A stretch of 64,000 bases of DNA, from assembly GCA_017501665.1 (NCBI GenBank), contig JAFVWM010000038.1, positions 133,252-197,251 of the forward strand. Reading direction: 5' to 3'. The notes under the pieces are model-generated. The model was given only the letters and a program-made list of their open reading frames with translations. It was not told the DNA's origin and did not search any database. Below, piece by piece: positions 25,152 to 33,072 of the stretch (the first letter of the stretch is position 1; each line of letters begins with the position of its first letter). Both the position numbers and the translations under genes were made by a program. Source of the stretch: Alphaproteobacteria bacterium. GTDB taxonomy: Bacteria > Pseudomonadota > Alphaproteobacteria > RF32 > CAG-239.

Positions 25152-26801
25152 CTAGTTAGCTAGTAAAATCTGTTCTTTAACCAATTTCACCTCATCTGCA
25201 ATATTGGTATATAAATCAATATCTTGAGTTGGATTATTAAACCATTGTGTTGGATTGTTGCATTGAATAAACCTATCAAAAGGTGCTTTGACAGTATATT
25301 TCAGCTCTTTGCCATTTAATTTGCAGTCAGTTATAAGAAGTCTTAAAAGTTTGTTTTGCTTATTAGGAGAGGCATTGCGTATTATATTGGATAAATTGCC
25401 TATTATATCAAGTAAACTTTCAACAGTATCTTTAATATCTTTGGTTATTTCTTTATATCTTGAAATAGACTCTTCTAAGCGTATTTTCTCATCAGCAATG
25501 GCATTTATTTGACGATTGTAGATCTCTTCTTTGATTTTACCAGATATATATAAATCAGTTAAATTATCTTCTTTATTGGTTAATATTTGAAGTTCAGATT
25601 GTAAATTGCTTTTAATATTAGCATTTGCAGTAGCTGATTCTTCCATGTTTTTTTGAACATTATTCTTTAAGATATCTAAAATCTTAGTTGGAATATTGAT
25701 TTTGCTAAATAATTCTTTATCTAGCTGTTCAAATAATACATTTTCATTAACATTGCATTGATTACAATGACCTTTTAAGTGACTACATTTATAAATGATA
25801 TATTTTTTATCATTTTTATTATGGCGTTCAGGAGTAATAGTACAACCACAAGTATCACATTTAATCAAACCTCTAAAAGCAAATGGAATAGCTTTATATT
25901 CTTGTTCATGACTAAAAACTTTACGACTTTTAGACTTGAATACTTCTTGAACTTTATCAAATAATTCTTTTGAAATGATAGGCTCATATACATGAGGAAT
26001 AAGTTTACCTTTAATTTTCATCACTCCATAGTAAAATGGATTTTTTAGTATAGCTCCTATTTGATTGCGACTTATAAATGTGCGTTTACCAAATTTAGGT
26101 GAATTTTCAAAATGATTTTTTTCTTTAGATTTTAAACCTAATTCTCTTGCTTTATACCAAATGCTTTGTAAAGAATGATAACCAGTTGCATATTCTTCAA
26201 ACAATATTTTAATGATTGGAGCTCTATCTTTATCAATCTCAACAGTAGCTTTTCTATCTTCATCTTTGTCATTAAAATAACCGATAGGAGCTAAACCTTG
26301 CCATTTTCCTGCTCCCCAATTTTCTTTTTGACTAGCTTTAACTTTTTCTGTTTGGTGGTTTACTTGAAAGTTAGCCATTAAGACATGCATATACCAAATG
26401 GTTAATTGTATAGCAGGAGAGTCTTTAGTCATAATTAGATTTTCATTCAAAGCATGAAATTCTATTTTTCCAGTACTACGTAATCTTTCAAGTTCAGGTG
26501 TATCAGTATAAGTTCTTTGAAGTCTGTCAACATAATTCACAACAATAGCAACTTTGCCATAACATTCTTCTGCAAAATCAAGCATTTTATGAAATTCTTT
26601 TCTAGCTCCTCTTGTTGAACTTTCGTCAATGCTATAAGTAGCCAAAATATTAAAATCTTTATTTTGACAATATTGTTTAATAGTTTTTTCTTGAACCTCA
26701 AGAGATACGCCTTCATCTTTTTGGCGTTTGCTACTTACTCTGCAAAAAATTATAGCTTGAGTACATTTTTCATTTGGGTCAAAATTTCTTTTAGTAGCCA
26801 T
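25152..26801 (-). CDS. Large serine recombinase (site-specific integrase)
   Basis: This 549-aa protein inserts or excises a mobile element by cutting DNA through a serine. The resolvase domain opens with IIFCRVSSKRQ (nucleophile Ser23) and contains VVNYVDRLQRTYTD, the arginine-bearing active-site region. A Recombinase domain follows (GLAPIGYFN, LFEEYATGYHSL, ILKNPFYYGVM), then a zinc ribbon (CDTCGCTITPERHNKNDKKY, then later paired cysteines), and a coiled-coil with a leucine-rich tail. It ends four bases from the convergent ATPase gene. GAGGA, provided by the last codons of the upstream 26804 gene, lies nine bases before its start, so the two are coupled. It is the best candidate for the mover of this island. 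Confidence 0.92.
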   Translation of the reverse strand: MATKRNFDPNEKCTQAIIFCRVSSKRQKDEGVSLEVQEKTIKQYCQNKDFNILATYSIDESSTRGARKEFHKMLDFAEECYGKVAIVVNYVDRLQRTYTDTPELERLRSTGKIEFHALNENLIMTKDSPAIQLTIWYMHVLMANFQVNHQTEKVKASQKENWGAGKWQGLAPIGYFNDKDEDRKATVEIDKDRAPIIKILFEEYATGYHSLQSIWYKARELGLKSKEKNHFENSPKFGKRTFISRNQIGAILKNPFYYGVMKIKGKLIPHVYEPIISKELFDKVQEVFKSKSRKVFSHEQEYKAIPFAFRGLIKCDTCGCTITPERHNKNDKKYIIYKCSHLKGHCNQCNVNENVLFEQLDKELFSKINIPTKILDILKNNVQKNMEESATANANIKSNLQSELQILTNKEDNLTDLYISGKIKEEIYNRQINAIADEKIRLEESISRYKEITKDIKDTVESLLDIIGNLSNIIRNASPNKQNKLLRLLITDCKLNGKELKYTVKAPFDRFIQCNNPTQWFNNPTQDIDLYTNIADEVKLVKEQILLAN

Positions 26802-26803
26802 AC

Positions 26804-27298
26804 TTAATATTCCTCATCTTCTTCATCATCAAAATTATCTTCATAATCCATAGATTTGATAACATTACCAGTTTGTTTGTCTTTAATTGTAACAACCGTC
26901 CAATCTTTATTTGAAACATCAAACTCAATGTCTATATCTTCTGACATTTCAAAAATAGCAGCGCCAGATAATGCGTTTTTCTCACCATACTTTTTATAAA
27001 GATTGTCCAATACTTTATGATTTAAGCGACATACACAAACCATACCAGCGTCAGCACAAAAGTCATGTTTGACAACACCTAAACCATAAATTTCATTACA
27101 CCAGTCACCAAAGCCAGTAGTGCAAGCATAACTCTGGTGACCGGAGAATTTTGTTAAAGCCTTACTAACAGCTTCATCAAATCGTTGATACATAAACTCA
27201 TCATTTTTATATGTATCAAAAACTTTGCAGCATTCATTCCAAGTATCATCATCTAAAATGTAACAAGGATCTGTAACAATATATTTTACTAACTTCAT
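26804..27298 (-). CDS. Hypothetical protein with TDPCYIL motif, upstream of the recombinase
   Basis: This 164-aa acidic protein contains VKYIVTDPCYILDDDTWNEC at its N-terminus, a Cys-rich centre (YACTTGFGDWCNEIYG, FCADAGMVCVCRL) and a very acidic C-terminus (DNFDDEEDEEY). DPCY-type openings occur in small phage and plasmid proteins of unknown function. The start at 27298 was chosen over 27313 because GGAG lies nine bases upstream. It is translationally coupled to the serine recombinase, so it could be an accessory or directionality factor, but no DNA-binding fold is visible. Confidence 0.6.
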   Translation of the reverse strand: MKLVKYIVTDPCYILDDDTWNECCKVFDTYKNDEFMYQRFDEAVSKALTKFSGHQSYACTTGFGDWCNEIYGLGVVKHDFCADAGMVCVCRLNHKVLDNLYKKYGEKNALSGAAIFEMSEDIDIEFDVSNKDWTVVTIKDKQTGNVIKSMDYEDNFDDEEDEEY

Positions 27299-27454
27299 TT
27301 TAGCATACTCCATTGATTTTGCATAATTTATTATATCATGTGTTGTTTAAAAAGTACGCAAAAAAATGAGTGCAAAATCAACTTTTTTACTAATATTTTA
27401 CTGGTTTTTCAGAGTGTTAGCTCTATATTTTGTAAAAATTAGCTTGTTTGATGT

Positions 27455-27482
27455 AACTTTTAACATAATTGAGTTAAAAGTT
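27455..27482. repeat. Hairpin AACTTTTAAC/GTTAAAAGTT
   Basis: Perfect 10-bp arms surround an 8-nt loop. The same arms, in a shorter form, open the composite element at 31949. No T-run follows, so it is called as a dispersed stem-loop. Confidence 0.55.
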
Positions 27483-27494
27483 GAGATGTGATAC

Positions 27495-27653
27495 TTATAA
27501 CTCTTTATTTTCTTCATTATTTTCAATTGCTGCTTCAGTTAATGTTGTATAGAAATCTATTAAACAATTAGCCATTTCATTGAGCTCTATATCCGTAAAA
27601 CCAGGATACAAAGCTCTTAACTCTTTAGTGAGTAAACCTTTATAGTTTGTCAT
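27495..27653 (-). CDS. Small ORF, 52 aa, unknown
   Basis: It opens MTNYKGLLTKELRALYPGFT and continues DIELNEMANCLIDFYTTLTE to a charged end. Composition is protein-like, with predicted amphipathic helices, and the frame stays open upstream of the ATG. The ribosome site is poor. It could be a small regulator or antitoxin-sized protein, or a remnant of a longer gene that extended further upstream through the hairpin at 27739. Confidence 0.4.
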   Translation of the reverse strand: MTNYKGLLTKELRALYPGFTDIELNEMANCLIDFYTTLTEAAIENNEENKEL

Positions 27654-27738
27654 GTTTAATAGAATTTGAAGTTGTAGTTTTTCTACTAAATAAAAATCAA
27701 CTTTTGGAAAATGAAACTTCCAAATAGCAAATAAATTT

Positions 27739-27766
27739 AAACCTATGCAAAAATTTACATAGGTTT
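27739..27766. repeat. Dispersed hairpin AAACCTATG/CATAGGTTT
   Basis: Nine-bp arms surround the loop CAAAAATTTA. The same hairpin occurs at 385-410, 1747-1772 and, degenerate, at 31977-32003. It lies 28 bp after the stop of the minus-strand gene at 27794. Confidence 0.65.
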
Positions 27767-27793
27767 GAAGTAAAACTTAATTAAATATATAAT

Positions 27794-28894
27794 TTATAAT
27801 TGGTCATACACAAGATGCTCAAGCCCATCACCTGAATCGAAATATAATTTAGCTTCTGGCGTACCATTTAGCTGTCCATGTGAATATCTTATTTCATTTC
27901 GTAAAGTACAAGATGTATGTTTTTTTACATTTGTTATTGTTGTTTTTAAATTTAATTGAGAATTGGGAACAGATATCTCTACATTAGAAATTTTAAAATT
28001 ATTGAAATCAATTTCTTTTCTAGATGGAACTCTAAATATATTTACATTTTTTCCATCGTATTTTGCATAGATATAAACAAAATCTTCAAGGTTAAAAAAA
28101 TTTAATATCGAAGGAGATGTCTCAACTATATTATTCTTTATAAAGTCTAAAAGATTGTTTCCTGCAGAAACAGCACAACTAACTTTACATTTATGATATT
28201 CACTATCAATGGGAAGTTCCTTTAACCACTTAGAATATACTTTTTCTCTAGTAGAAGCAACGGTTTGTCTTTCAAATTCATCATACTTAATAGAATCAAT
28301 ATTTTGCAACTTATTAATAAATCCATTAAAATTTAATATTAACTCTTTATTTTTTATTGAAGCTTTTGAAAAGTAACCTTTATCACTTACATAGTTAAAA
28401 TCACCTAATTTACTTAATTCTTTAATGGAAGTATTAAACCATTTTTCAAATTCAATTGGTGAAAATTGTTTAAATATATGTAATCCTCTATTAAAAGTAT
28501 TGGAATTTGTTATGAAATTAAGTAACTGATATAATCCAATATTTTTTAATATATATGAATTCTCTTTAAGTGAAAGACTGTGCTGATTAATTTGCAAATC
28601 AATCAGATTATTTTTCTCATTTCCACACCATATAATTTTATTATTGCTCGTTCCTATATGTAACTTATTTTTTATTTGGTTTCCTAGAAACATACCATTT
28701 TGTATTGTTTGAAACTCTGTAGCTGAAAAAAATTTGGTATCATTTGAAATTTTAGTTGTTTTTAAGTCAAAGTTTTTTATATTATCTTCACATAAAGAGG
28801 TGAAGTATGTCGGTGTTAATTTATCTATTGGTAGGTTAGAGAAAAACGGAAAAGCTACCGATAATTCTCGCAAGTTTGTTAAAATATCAGCCAT
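27794..28894 (-). CDS. Probable type II restriction endonuclease partner of the adjacent methyltransferases
   Basis: This 366-aa soluble protein has no family that I recognise directly. It is divergent from, and 56 bp away from, a DNA cytosine methyltransferase, the classic layout of a restriction-modification pair. The C-terminus carries RNEIRYSHGQLNGTPEAKLY, where Glu-Ala-Lys could be the E-x-K of a PD-(D/E)xK nuclease. This is a guess from the motif alone. The start at 28894 follows AAGGAG by seven bases; an earlier in-frame ATG has no site. Without a structural comparison the nuclease call rests on context. Confidence 0.5.
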   Translation of the reverse strand: MADILTNLRELSVAFPFFSNLPIDKLTPTYFTSLCEDNIKNFDLKTTKISNDTKFFSATEFQTIQNGMFLGNQIKNKLHIGTSNNKIIWCGNEKNNLIDLQINQHSLSLKENSYILKNIGLYQLLNFITNSNTFNRGLHIFKQFSPIEFEKWFNTSIKELSKLGDFNYVSDKGYFSKASIKNKELILNFNGFINKLQNIDSIKYDEFERQTVASTREKVYSKWLKELPIDSEYHKCKVSCAVSAGNNLLDFIKNNIVETSPSILNFFNLEDFVYIYAKYDGKNVNIFRVPSRKEIDFNNFKISNVEISVPNSQLNLKTTITNVKKHTSCTLRNEIRYSHGQLNGTPEAKLYFDSGDGLEHLVYDQL

Positions 28895-28950
28895 ACAAAA
28901 TCTCCTTATCCGAAGACTAAAGTATAATTTTATAAAAAACAAGAGGTTTT

Positions 28951-30177
28951 ATGAAAAAAGTATTGTCATTATTTAGTGGCTGTGGAGGTATGGATATTGG
29001 CTTTGAGGGTAACTTTCATGTTCTCAAAGAGTGTGTTAATGCCAAAAAACATCCAACTTGGATTAAAGCGGTAAATAATGATAGAGTATTGTTAGCTGAT
29101 ACTGGATTTAAAACAATCTTTAGTAATGATATATTAAAAGAAGCAGCAAAAGCTTGGAAACTTTATTTTAATTCATTAAATGATAATAATATAGATATTT
29201 ATAAAACTGACAGTATAGTAGATCTTGTAAAACGACACAAGTCTGGTGAAAAAATTTTTCCGGAAAACGTAGATATTGTTACGGGCGGCTTTCCTTGCCA
29301 AGATTTCAGTTTGGCAGGAAAAAGAAAAGGTTTCTCATCTCACAAAAATCATTTAGGTAAAATAGATGAAAACATTCCTACATCTGAAAATCGGGGTTGT
29401 TTATATATGTGGATGAGAGAAGTTATATCTATTACAAGACCTAAAGTGTTTTTTGCTGAAAATGTAAAAGGCTTAGTTTCATTGGGAGATGCAAAAAAAA
29501 TTATAGAATCAGATTTTGCATCAATAGATGGTGATGGTTATTTTGTGTTTCCTGCAAAAATATTGAATGCAGGAGAATATGGAGTTCCTCAAAAAAGAGA
29601 AAGAATAATTTTTATAGGATTAAATAGAAGTTATTTGAAACCAGGGGTTATTGAAAAAATAGAGAATAACGAAATAGATTTGTATCCACCTATAACACAC
29701 AATATTAACAATAAATCGACATTATTTGATGATAAAGATTTATATCCTATTGTAACAACAAGAATAGCATTCAAGGGATTAAAGGAGCCTCATCTTTCAT
29801 CAGATTTGGCACAAAAAGCATATTCAAAAGCTAAATTTATAAAAAAAGGTCAAGGAAGTACGGAAGTGAATTTAGATGGTTTAGGTCCAACAATAAGAGC
29901 TGAACATCATGGAAATATAGAATTTAGACGGTTAAATAAAGAACATTGCGGAAAATATTCAGAAGAAATAAATTTAGGCTGTATTGAAAGACGGTTGACA
30001 GTTAGAGAATGCGCTAGAATTCAAACATTCCCTGATGAATATGAGTTTGTGAAGGAAGGTGTTTTAAGTGCATCTTCTGCATATAAAGTTATAGGTAATG
30101 CAGTTCCTCCATTATTAGCATATAACATAGCAAAACATATTTCAGAATTATGGGATGTATTATTTAAGAAAGATTAA
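28951..30177 (+). CDS. DNA (cytosine-5) methyltransferase
   Basis: This 408-aa enzyme methylates cytosine C5 in a specific site using S-adenosylmethionine. Motif I is LSLFSGCGGMDIGFEG at the very N-terminus, motif IV is GGFPCQDFSLAG with the catalytic Cys, motif VI is FFAENVKGLV, motif VIII is PQKRERIIFIGL, and motifs IX-X are TVRECARIQTFPDEYEF and YKVIGNAVPPLLAYNIAK. A target-recognition region of about 110 residues lies between VIII and IX. AGAGG precedes the start. Four bases after its stop begins an adenine methyltransferase on the same strand, and a candidate endonuclease diverges upstream. Confidence 0.95.
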   Translation: MKKVLSLFSGCGGMDIGFEGNFHVLKECVNAKKHPTWIKAVNNDRVLLADTGFKTIFSNDILKEAAKAWKLYFNSLNDNNIDIYKTDSIVDLVKRHKSGEKIFPENVDIVTGGFPCQDFSLAGKRKGFSSHKNHLGKIDENIPTSENRGCLYMWMREVISITRPKVFFAENVKGLVSLGDAKKIIESDFASIDGDGYFVFPAKILNAGEYGVPQKRERIIFIGLNRSYLKPGVIEKIENNEIDLYPPITHNINNKSTLFDDKDLYPIVTTRIAFKGLKEPHLSSDLAQKAYSKAKFIKKGQGSTEVNLDGLGPTIRAEHHGNIEFRRLNKEHCGKYSEEINLGCIERRLTVRECARIQTFPDEYEFVKEGVLSASSAYKVIGNAVPPLLAYNIAKHISELWDVLFKKD

Positions 30178-30181
30178 AGCT

Positions 30182-30760
30182 ATGAGTTTTAATCGCCGAA
30201 TATCTTCTAAAGATTCATATGATTTTTTTCCTACACCATCATGGGCAACGCAAGTGTTGTTGCACTACGAAAAATTTAAAGGAAATATATTTGAGCCAGC
30301 TTGTGGAACTGGAAATATTTCTGAAGTACTAAAGAAAAATAAATATAAAGTTTTTAGTAATGATATTGTAGATAGGGGGTATGGAGATTGGCATCAAGAT
30401 TTTTTGCAAACAGATATGATGTTTGATAATATTATAACCAATCCTCCGTATAACAAAGCAAATGAATTTGTATTACATGCATTGGATCATTCTCAAAATA
30501 AAGTTGCTATGTTGTTGAGATTATCTTTTTTAGAAGGTGCAACTAGATATTCTGATATATATATTAAAACGCCACCAACATATGTATATATTTTCTCTAA
30601 AAGGGTTACTTTTATGCCTGAAACAATAAAAGGCAATAGTGGTTCGGGACCAACTGCATACGCATGGTTTGTATGGAATAAACATATAAAAAGTAAATCC
30701 ACTAAAATTAAATGGATAGAGCCTAATGTAATTGATGAATGTAAGAAAAAAAATATATAA
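30182..30760 (+). CDS. Adenine-N6-type DNA methyltransferase, phage-like
   Basis: This 192-aa protein has a SAM-binding motif FEPACGTGNISEVL and the amino-methyltransferase motif DNIITNPPYNKANEF. The opening DFFPTPSWATQVLLHYEKF is typical of small N6-adenine methyltransferases in phages and integrated elements. The start at 30182, four bases after the preceding stop, avoids a 23-bp overlap required by the upstream ATG at 30155. Coupling to the cytosine methyltransferase suggests the two modify one asymmetric site or serve as a double protection set. Confidence 0.82.
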   Translation: MSFNRRISSKDSYDFFPTPSWATQVLLHYEKFKGNIFEPACGTGNISEVLKKNKYKVFSNDIVDRGYGDWHQDFLQTDMMFDNIITNPPYNKANEFVLHALDHSQNKVAMLLRLSFLEGATRYSDIYIKTPPTYVYIFSKRVTFMPETIKGNSGSGPTAYAWFVWNKHIKSKSTKIKWIEPNVIDECKKKNI

Positions 30761-30842
30761 CTAATCTTTTTTTTACTAAATTTTTGATTTATGAAAATTG
30801 TTAGTTATTTTTTTTGTTTATATCCTAATTTTTCATTATTTA

Positions 30843-30885
30843 AAATACCTTCTTTCGTAATGTCACTATGTTGAGGGTATTTTTT
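30843..30885 (+). terminator. Terminator after the methyltransferase pair
   Basis: AAATACCTTC and GAGGGTATTT pair with one G-T wobble around a 20-nt loop, followed by a T-run. Confidence 0.5.
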
Positions 30886-31027
30886 GTCTGTAATTTAGCA
30901 ATCCCGTCTAAATCGTAGCAAAATGTCATCAAAAATTAGAAAAAAGGGGGCTCCCGAATGCCTTTTTTCACGATATAATATAAATAGTAAATGAGTAATA
31001 ACACTATTTATGAAAGGAGCTATCACC

Positions 31028-31165
31028 ATGTATTATCTAGAATTACGTTATACAAATGGTCAAGTTGTCAGATTGCCTGAACCTTATTTTCTTTGGCAAG
31101 AAGCTTATACTGAATCATTAAAGCGTTTTTGTTCTCAATATACTGTAACAATTGTTCAAGATTAA
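31028..31165 (+). CDS. Small protein, 45 aa, unknown
   Basis: It reads MYYLELRYTNGQVVRLPEPY and continues FLWQEAYTESLKRFCSQYTV to TIVQD. A strong AAAGGAG lies eight bases before the ATG, and a perfect TATAAT is upstream at 30974-30979. The beta-then-helix pattern resembles the tiny proteins that accompany conjugative or phage modules. It heads a three-gene run with 31192 and 31461. Confidence 0.65.
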   Translation: MYYLELRYTNGQVVRLPEPYFLWQEAYTESLKRFCSQYTVTIVQD

Positions 31166-31191
31166 ATTATTTGTAATAAAGGAGATTTGCT

Positions 31192-31461
31192 ATGTTAAAT
31201 GAATTCAAAAATTGGTTGTTAAATAGAAACTATAAACCTTCCACCGCTTTAGATTATCAAGGTAGAATAGAAAGATTATGCAGAAAAGAAGCAATAACAT
31301 TAGATTTTCTTGCTAAAAATATTGCAACTATACTTCCAGAATATGAAATAGCAGGTGCAAAATCATCATATGGTCGCAGAAGTCATACATCGGTTAGACA
31401 AGCTTTAAGAAACTTCAAAATGTTTGTTTCTATGGTAAATTTACAAGAAAGTGCTAACTAA
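31192..31461 (+). CDS. Small protein with core-binding (SAM-like) fold of tyrosine recombinases
   Basis: This 89-aa protein opens MLNEFKNWLLNRNYKPSTAL and continues DYQGRIERLCRKEAITLDFL, matching the pattern of the N-terminal DNA-binding domain of phage integrases. There is no catalytic domain. An AAAGGAG sits seven bases upstream. It overlaps the DUF3768 gene by one base (TAATG). It may be a stand-alone DNA-binding accessory protein or a trimmed integrase. The length and good ribosome site argue that it is translated as is. Confidence 0.6.
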   Translation: MLNEFKNWLLNRNYKPSTALDYQGRIERLCRKEAITLDFLAKNIATILPEYEIAGAKSSYGRRSHTSVRQALRNFKMFVSMVNLQESAN

Positions 31462-31778
31462 TGACTGATATTAAGACACTAAATGATAATTTTAGAAAAA
31501 CATTTATTGGTGGTAGAGTTATATTAACATCTGGTATAAGAGCTAAAACACAAGATGAAATAGCAGAAATACTAGAAAAAGTAAGAAGTTTTGATAATTT
31601 TACCACCGCTAATGATCCTTATGGTGAACATGATTTTGGGAGTTTTGATTATAAAGGTCAAAAAATATTCTGGAAGATAGATTATTATGATAAGAATATG
31701 CAATATTTATCAGAAGATCCTACAGACATTTCTAAAACAATAAAAGTAATTACAATCCTACTTGCTGAAGAATATTGA
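31461..31778 (+). CDS. DUF3768 family protein
   Basis: This 105-aa protein matches the DUF3768 pattern closely: LNDNFRKTFIGGRVILTSGI, NDPYGEHDFGSFDYKGQKIF, WKIDYYD, DPTDISKTIKVITILLAEEY. The family is frequent on alphaproteobacterial plasmids and integrated elements. Its function is unknown. It is translationally coupled to 31192 and supports both the alphaproteobacterial assignment and the mobile nature of this segment. Confidence 0.88.
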   Translation: MTDIKTLNDNFRKTFIGGRVILTSGIRAKTQDEIAEILEKVRSFDNFTTANDPYGEHDFGSFDYKGQKIFWKIDYYDKNMQYLSEDPTDISKTIKVITILLAEEY

Positions 31779-31948
31779 TACAATTTTATAAACTATTCCA
31801 ATAATAAAGTTTAAAATTTAGCCCGTTTTGATTGAATTTTTGCTAGGCTTATATTTTACTATAATAATTAAATCCGCTTGTTTATGGGCTGTTTATTGAG
31901 ACATATGGTATGTATTTACAAGATTTTTTATCTATTATTTGTATCTGC

Positions 31949-32005
31949 AACTTTTAAACTAGCTATGTTAAAAGTTAAACCTCTGCAAATTTTTATATAG
32001 GTTGA
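31949..32005. repeat. Dispersed two-hairpin element, degenerate copy
   Basis: AACTTTTAA...TTAAAAGTT (31949-31976) contains TAGCTATGTT. It is followed by AACCTCTGCAAATTTTTATATAGGTT, the second hairpin of the family also seen at 364-410 and 1726-1772. The region 31779-32045 shows nothing else of note. Confidence 0.55.
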
Positions 32006-32045
32006 GCTTATTTAATATACTTGTTGTCATTTATTAGTATAGTAA

Positions 32046-32103
32046 TATGCATGTTAGATATATTCCCAATTCACCATGTATATTCAAAAATCTAACATGC
32101 ATA
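32046..32103. repeat. 14-bp inverted repeat with internal near-repeats, possible Rep origin
   Basis: TATGCATGTTAGAT (32046-32059) and ATCTAACATGCATA (32090-32103) are perfect inverted arms. The 30-bp loop contains CCCAATTCACCATGTATATT, and a similar CCTATTCACAATGTATTAT follows the right arm (about 32117-32135). It lies about 110 bp after the end of the HUH-type gene. Long hairpins of this kind serve as nick sites or ends for HUH nucleases, but no nick motif could be identified. Confidence 0.5.
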
Positions 32104-32211
32104 AAACTATATTTTCCTATTCACAATGTATTATAACCAGCTTAATTTTATATAGAATCAGCTTAATAAAAATGTTTTGTCGTGATTCTTTTGAAATGTA
32201 AAACAGATTTT

Positions 32212-32727
32212 TTATTTATTTTTATAAGGAAGATAAAATAAATTATGAGAATATATAATCTTATCACTATCAAAATGACCGTATTGATTAATTTGCATTT
32301 CTTTCAAGCAGTAAAAATTAGTATTATTTAATGATTGCAGAAAGGTATATATATCATTTTCTTCAATTGTTTTTAACGTTAAACAGTAATCAGACATACC
32401 TTTTATTATTTTAATTGTCTTTTTTATGGCTTTCTGTAGCATCTCATTTGTATATTTATCATGATTAAATAAGATGTGGAAATGCCAATACAAACCATCA
32501 CCTTTCTCAGAAGTAGCTATAAATGGTAGATGATGTTTATTCCAATGATTTTTTATAAGAGATTTTTCGAATACTTTCATAATCAGTCTTAATCTTCCAA
32601 CTGCATAGTATAAATTTTCAGTTTCCCAATGTTTAGGTAATCTAACAGTCAAAAAGTGTGTAGGATTATAAGTAGTATTGATAAAGTTTACATACTCATT
32701 CTTAATTCTATTCTTATTTTTATTCAT
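32212..32727 (-). CDS. HUH-type replication-initiator-like protein
   Basis: This 171-aa basic protein has the segment THFLTVRLPKHW followed about 45 residues later by EKGDGLYWHFHILFN. The HFH in the latter matches the His-hydrophobe-His metal motif of rolling-circle Rep proteins and relaxases. Candidate catalytic tyrosines are in NDIYTFLQSL and FYCLKEM. The start at 32727 follows AAGG by nine bases; the longer ORF start at 32760 has none. Similar short Rep-like genes occur on integrated plasmids and phages. A transposase of IS200 type is an alternative but is less like the sequence. Confidence 0.5.
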   Translation of the reverse strand: MNKNKNRIKNEYVNFINTTYNPTHFLTVRLPKHWETENLYYAVGRLRLIMKVFEKSLIKNHWNKHHLPFIATSEKGDGLYWHFHILFNHDKYTNEMLQKAIKKTIKIIKGMSDYCLTLKTIEENDIYTFLQSLNNTNFYCLKEMQINQYGHFDSDKIIYSHNLFYLPYKNK

Positions 32728-33072
32728 TATATCATACCTTATATATTTTATAATCATCATTAAATTTTGAGTATAATAATAACAAATACATATCGGTTAT
32801 GTACTTTATTAAAAGAGCAAATCTTTAAGCCCAAAATACGTTATTGTAGAAATCCTATATAATTAAATTTCACGTACTTATGTTTCATAGAACATTTGAT
32901 TCCTATATTTTGGCTTATAAAAAATTTTTATGCAGAAACTAGCGAGAACGAAAGCAGAACATTTGTTCGTAAAATGCATAATAGCTATGTTAAAAAGTTT
33001 TTGACGTTAACGACAATAACTTTAAAAGCGATAAGGAGATAGCCAGAAACTACCTCCTTATTTATACAAACA
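32728..33072. other. Non-coding stretch between Rep-like and methyltransferase genes
   Basis: No gene is visible. It contains part of the dispersed element (TAGCTATGTTAAAAAGTTTT near 32979) and a small ACGTTAACG-type palindrome near 33004-33012. The remainder is plain AT-rich DNA. Confidence 0.4.

Noticed and set aside
31192..31461. Complete tyrosine integrase
   Set aside because: Only the N-terminal DNA-binding-like part is present; no Arg-His-Arg-Tyr catalytic domain follows, and the next gene is DUF3768.
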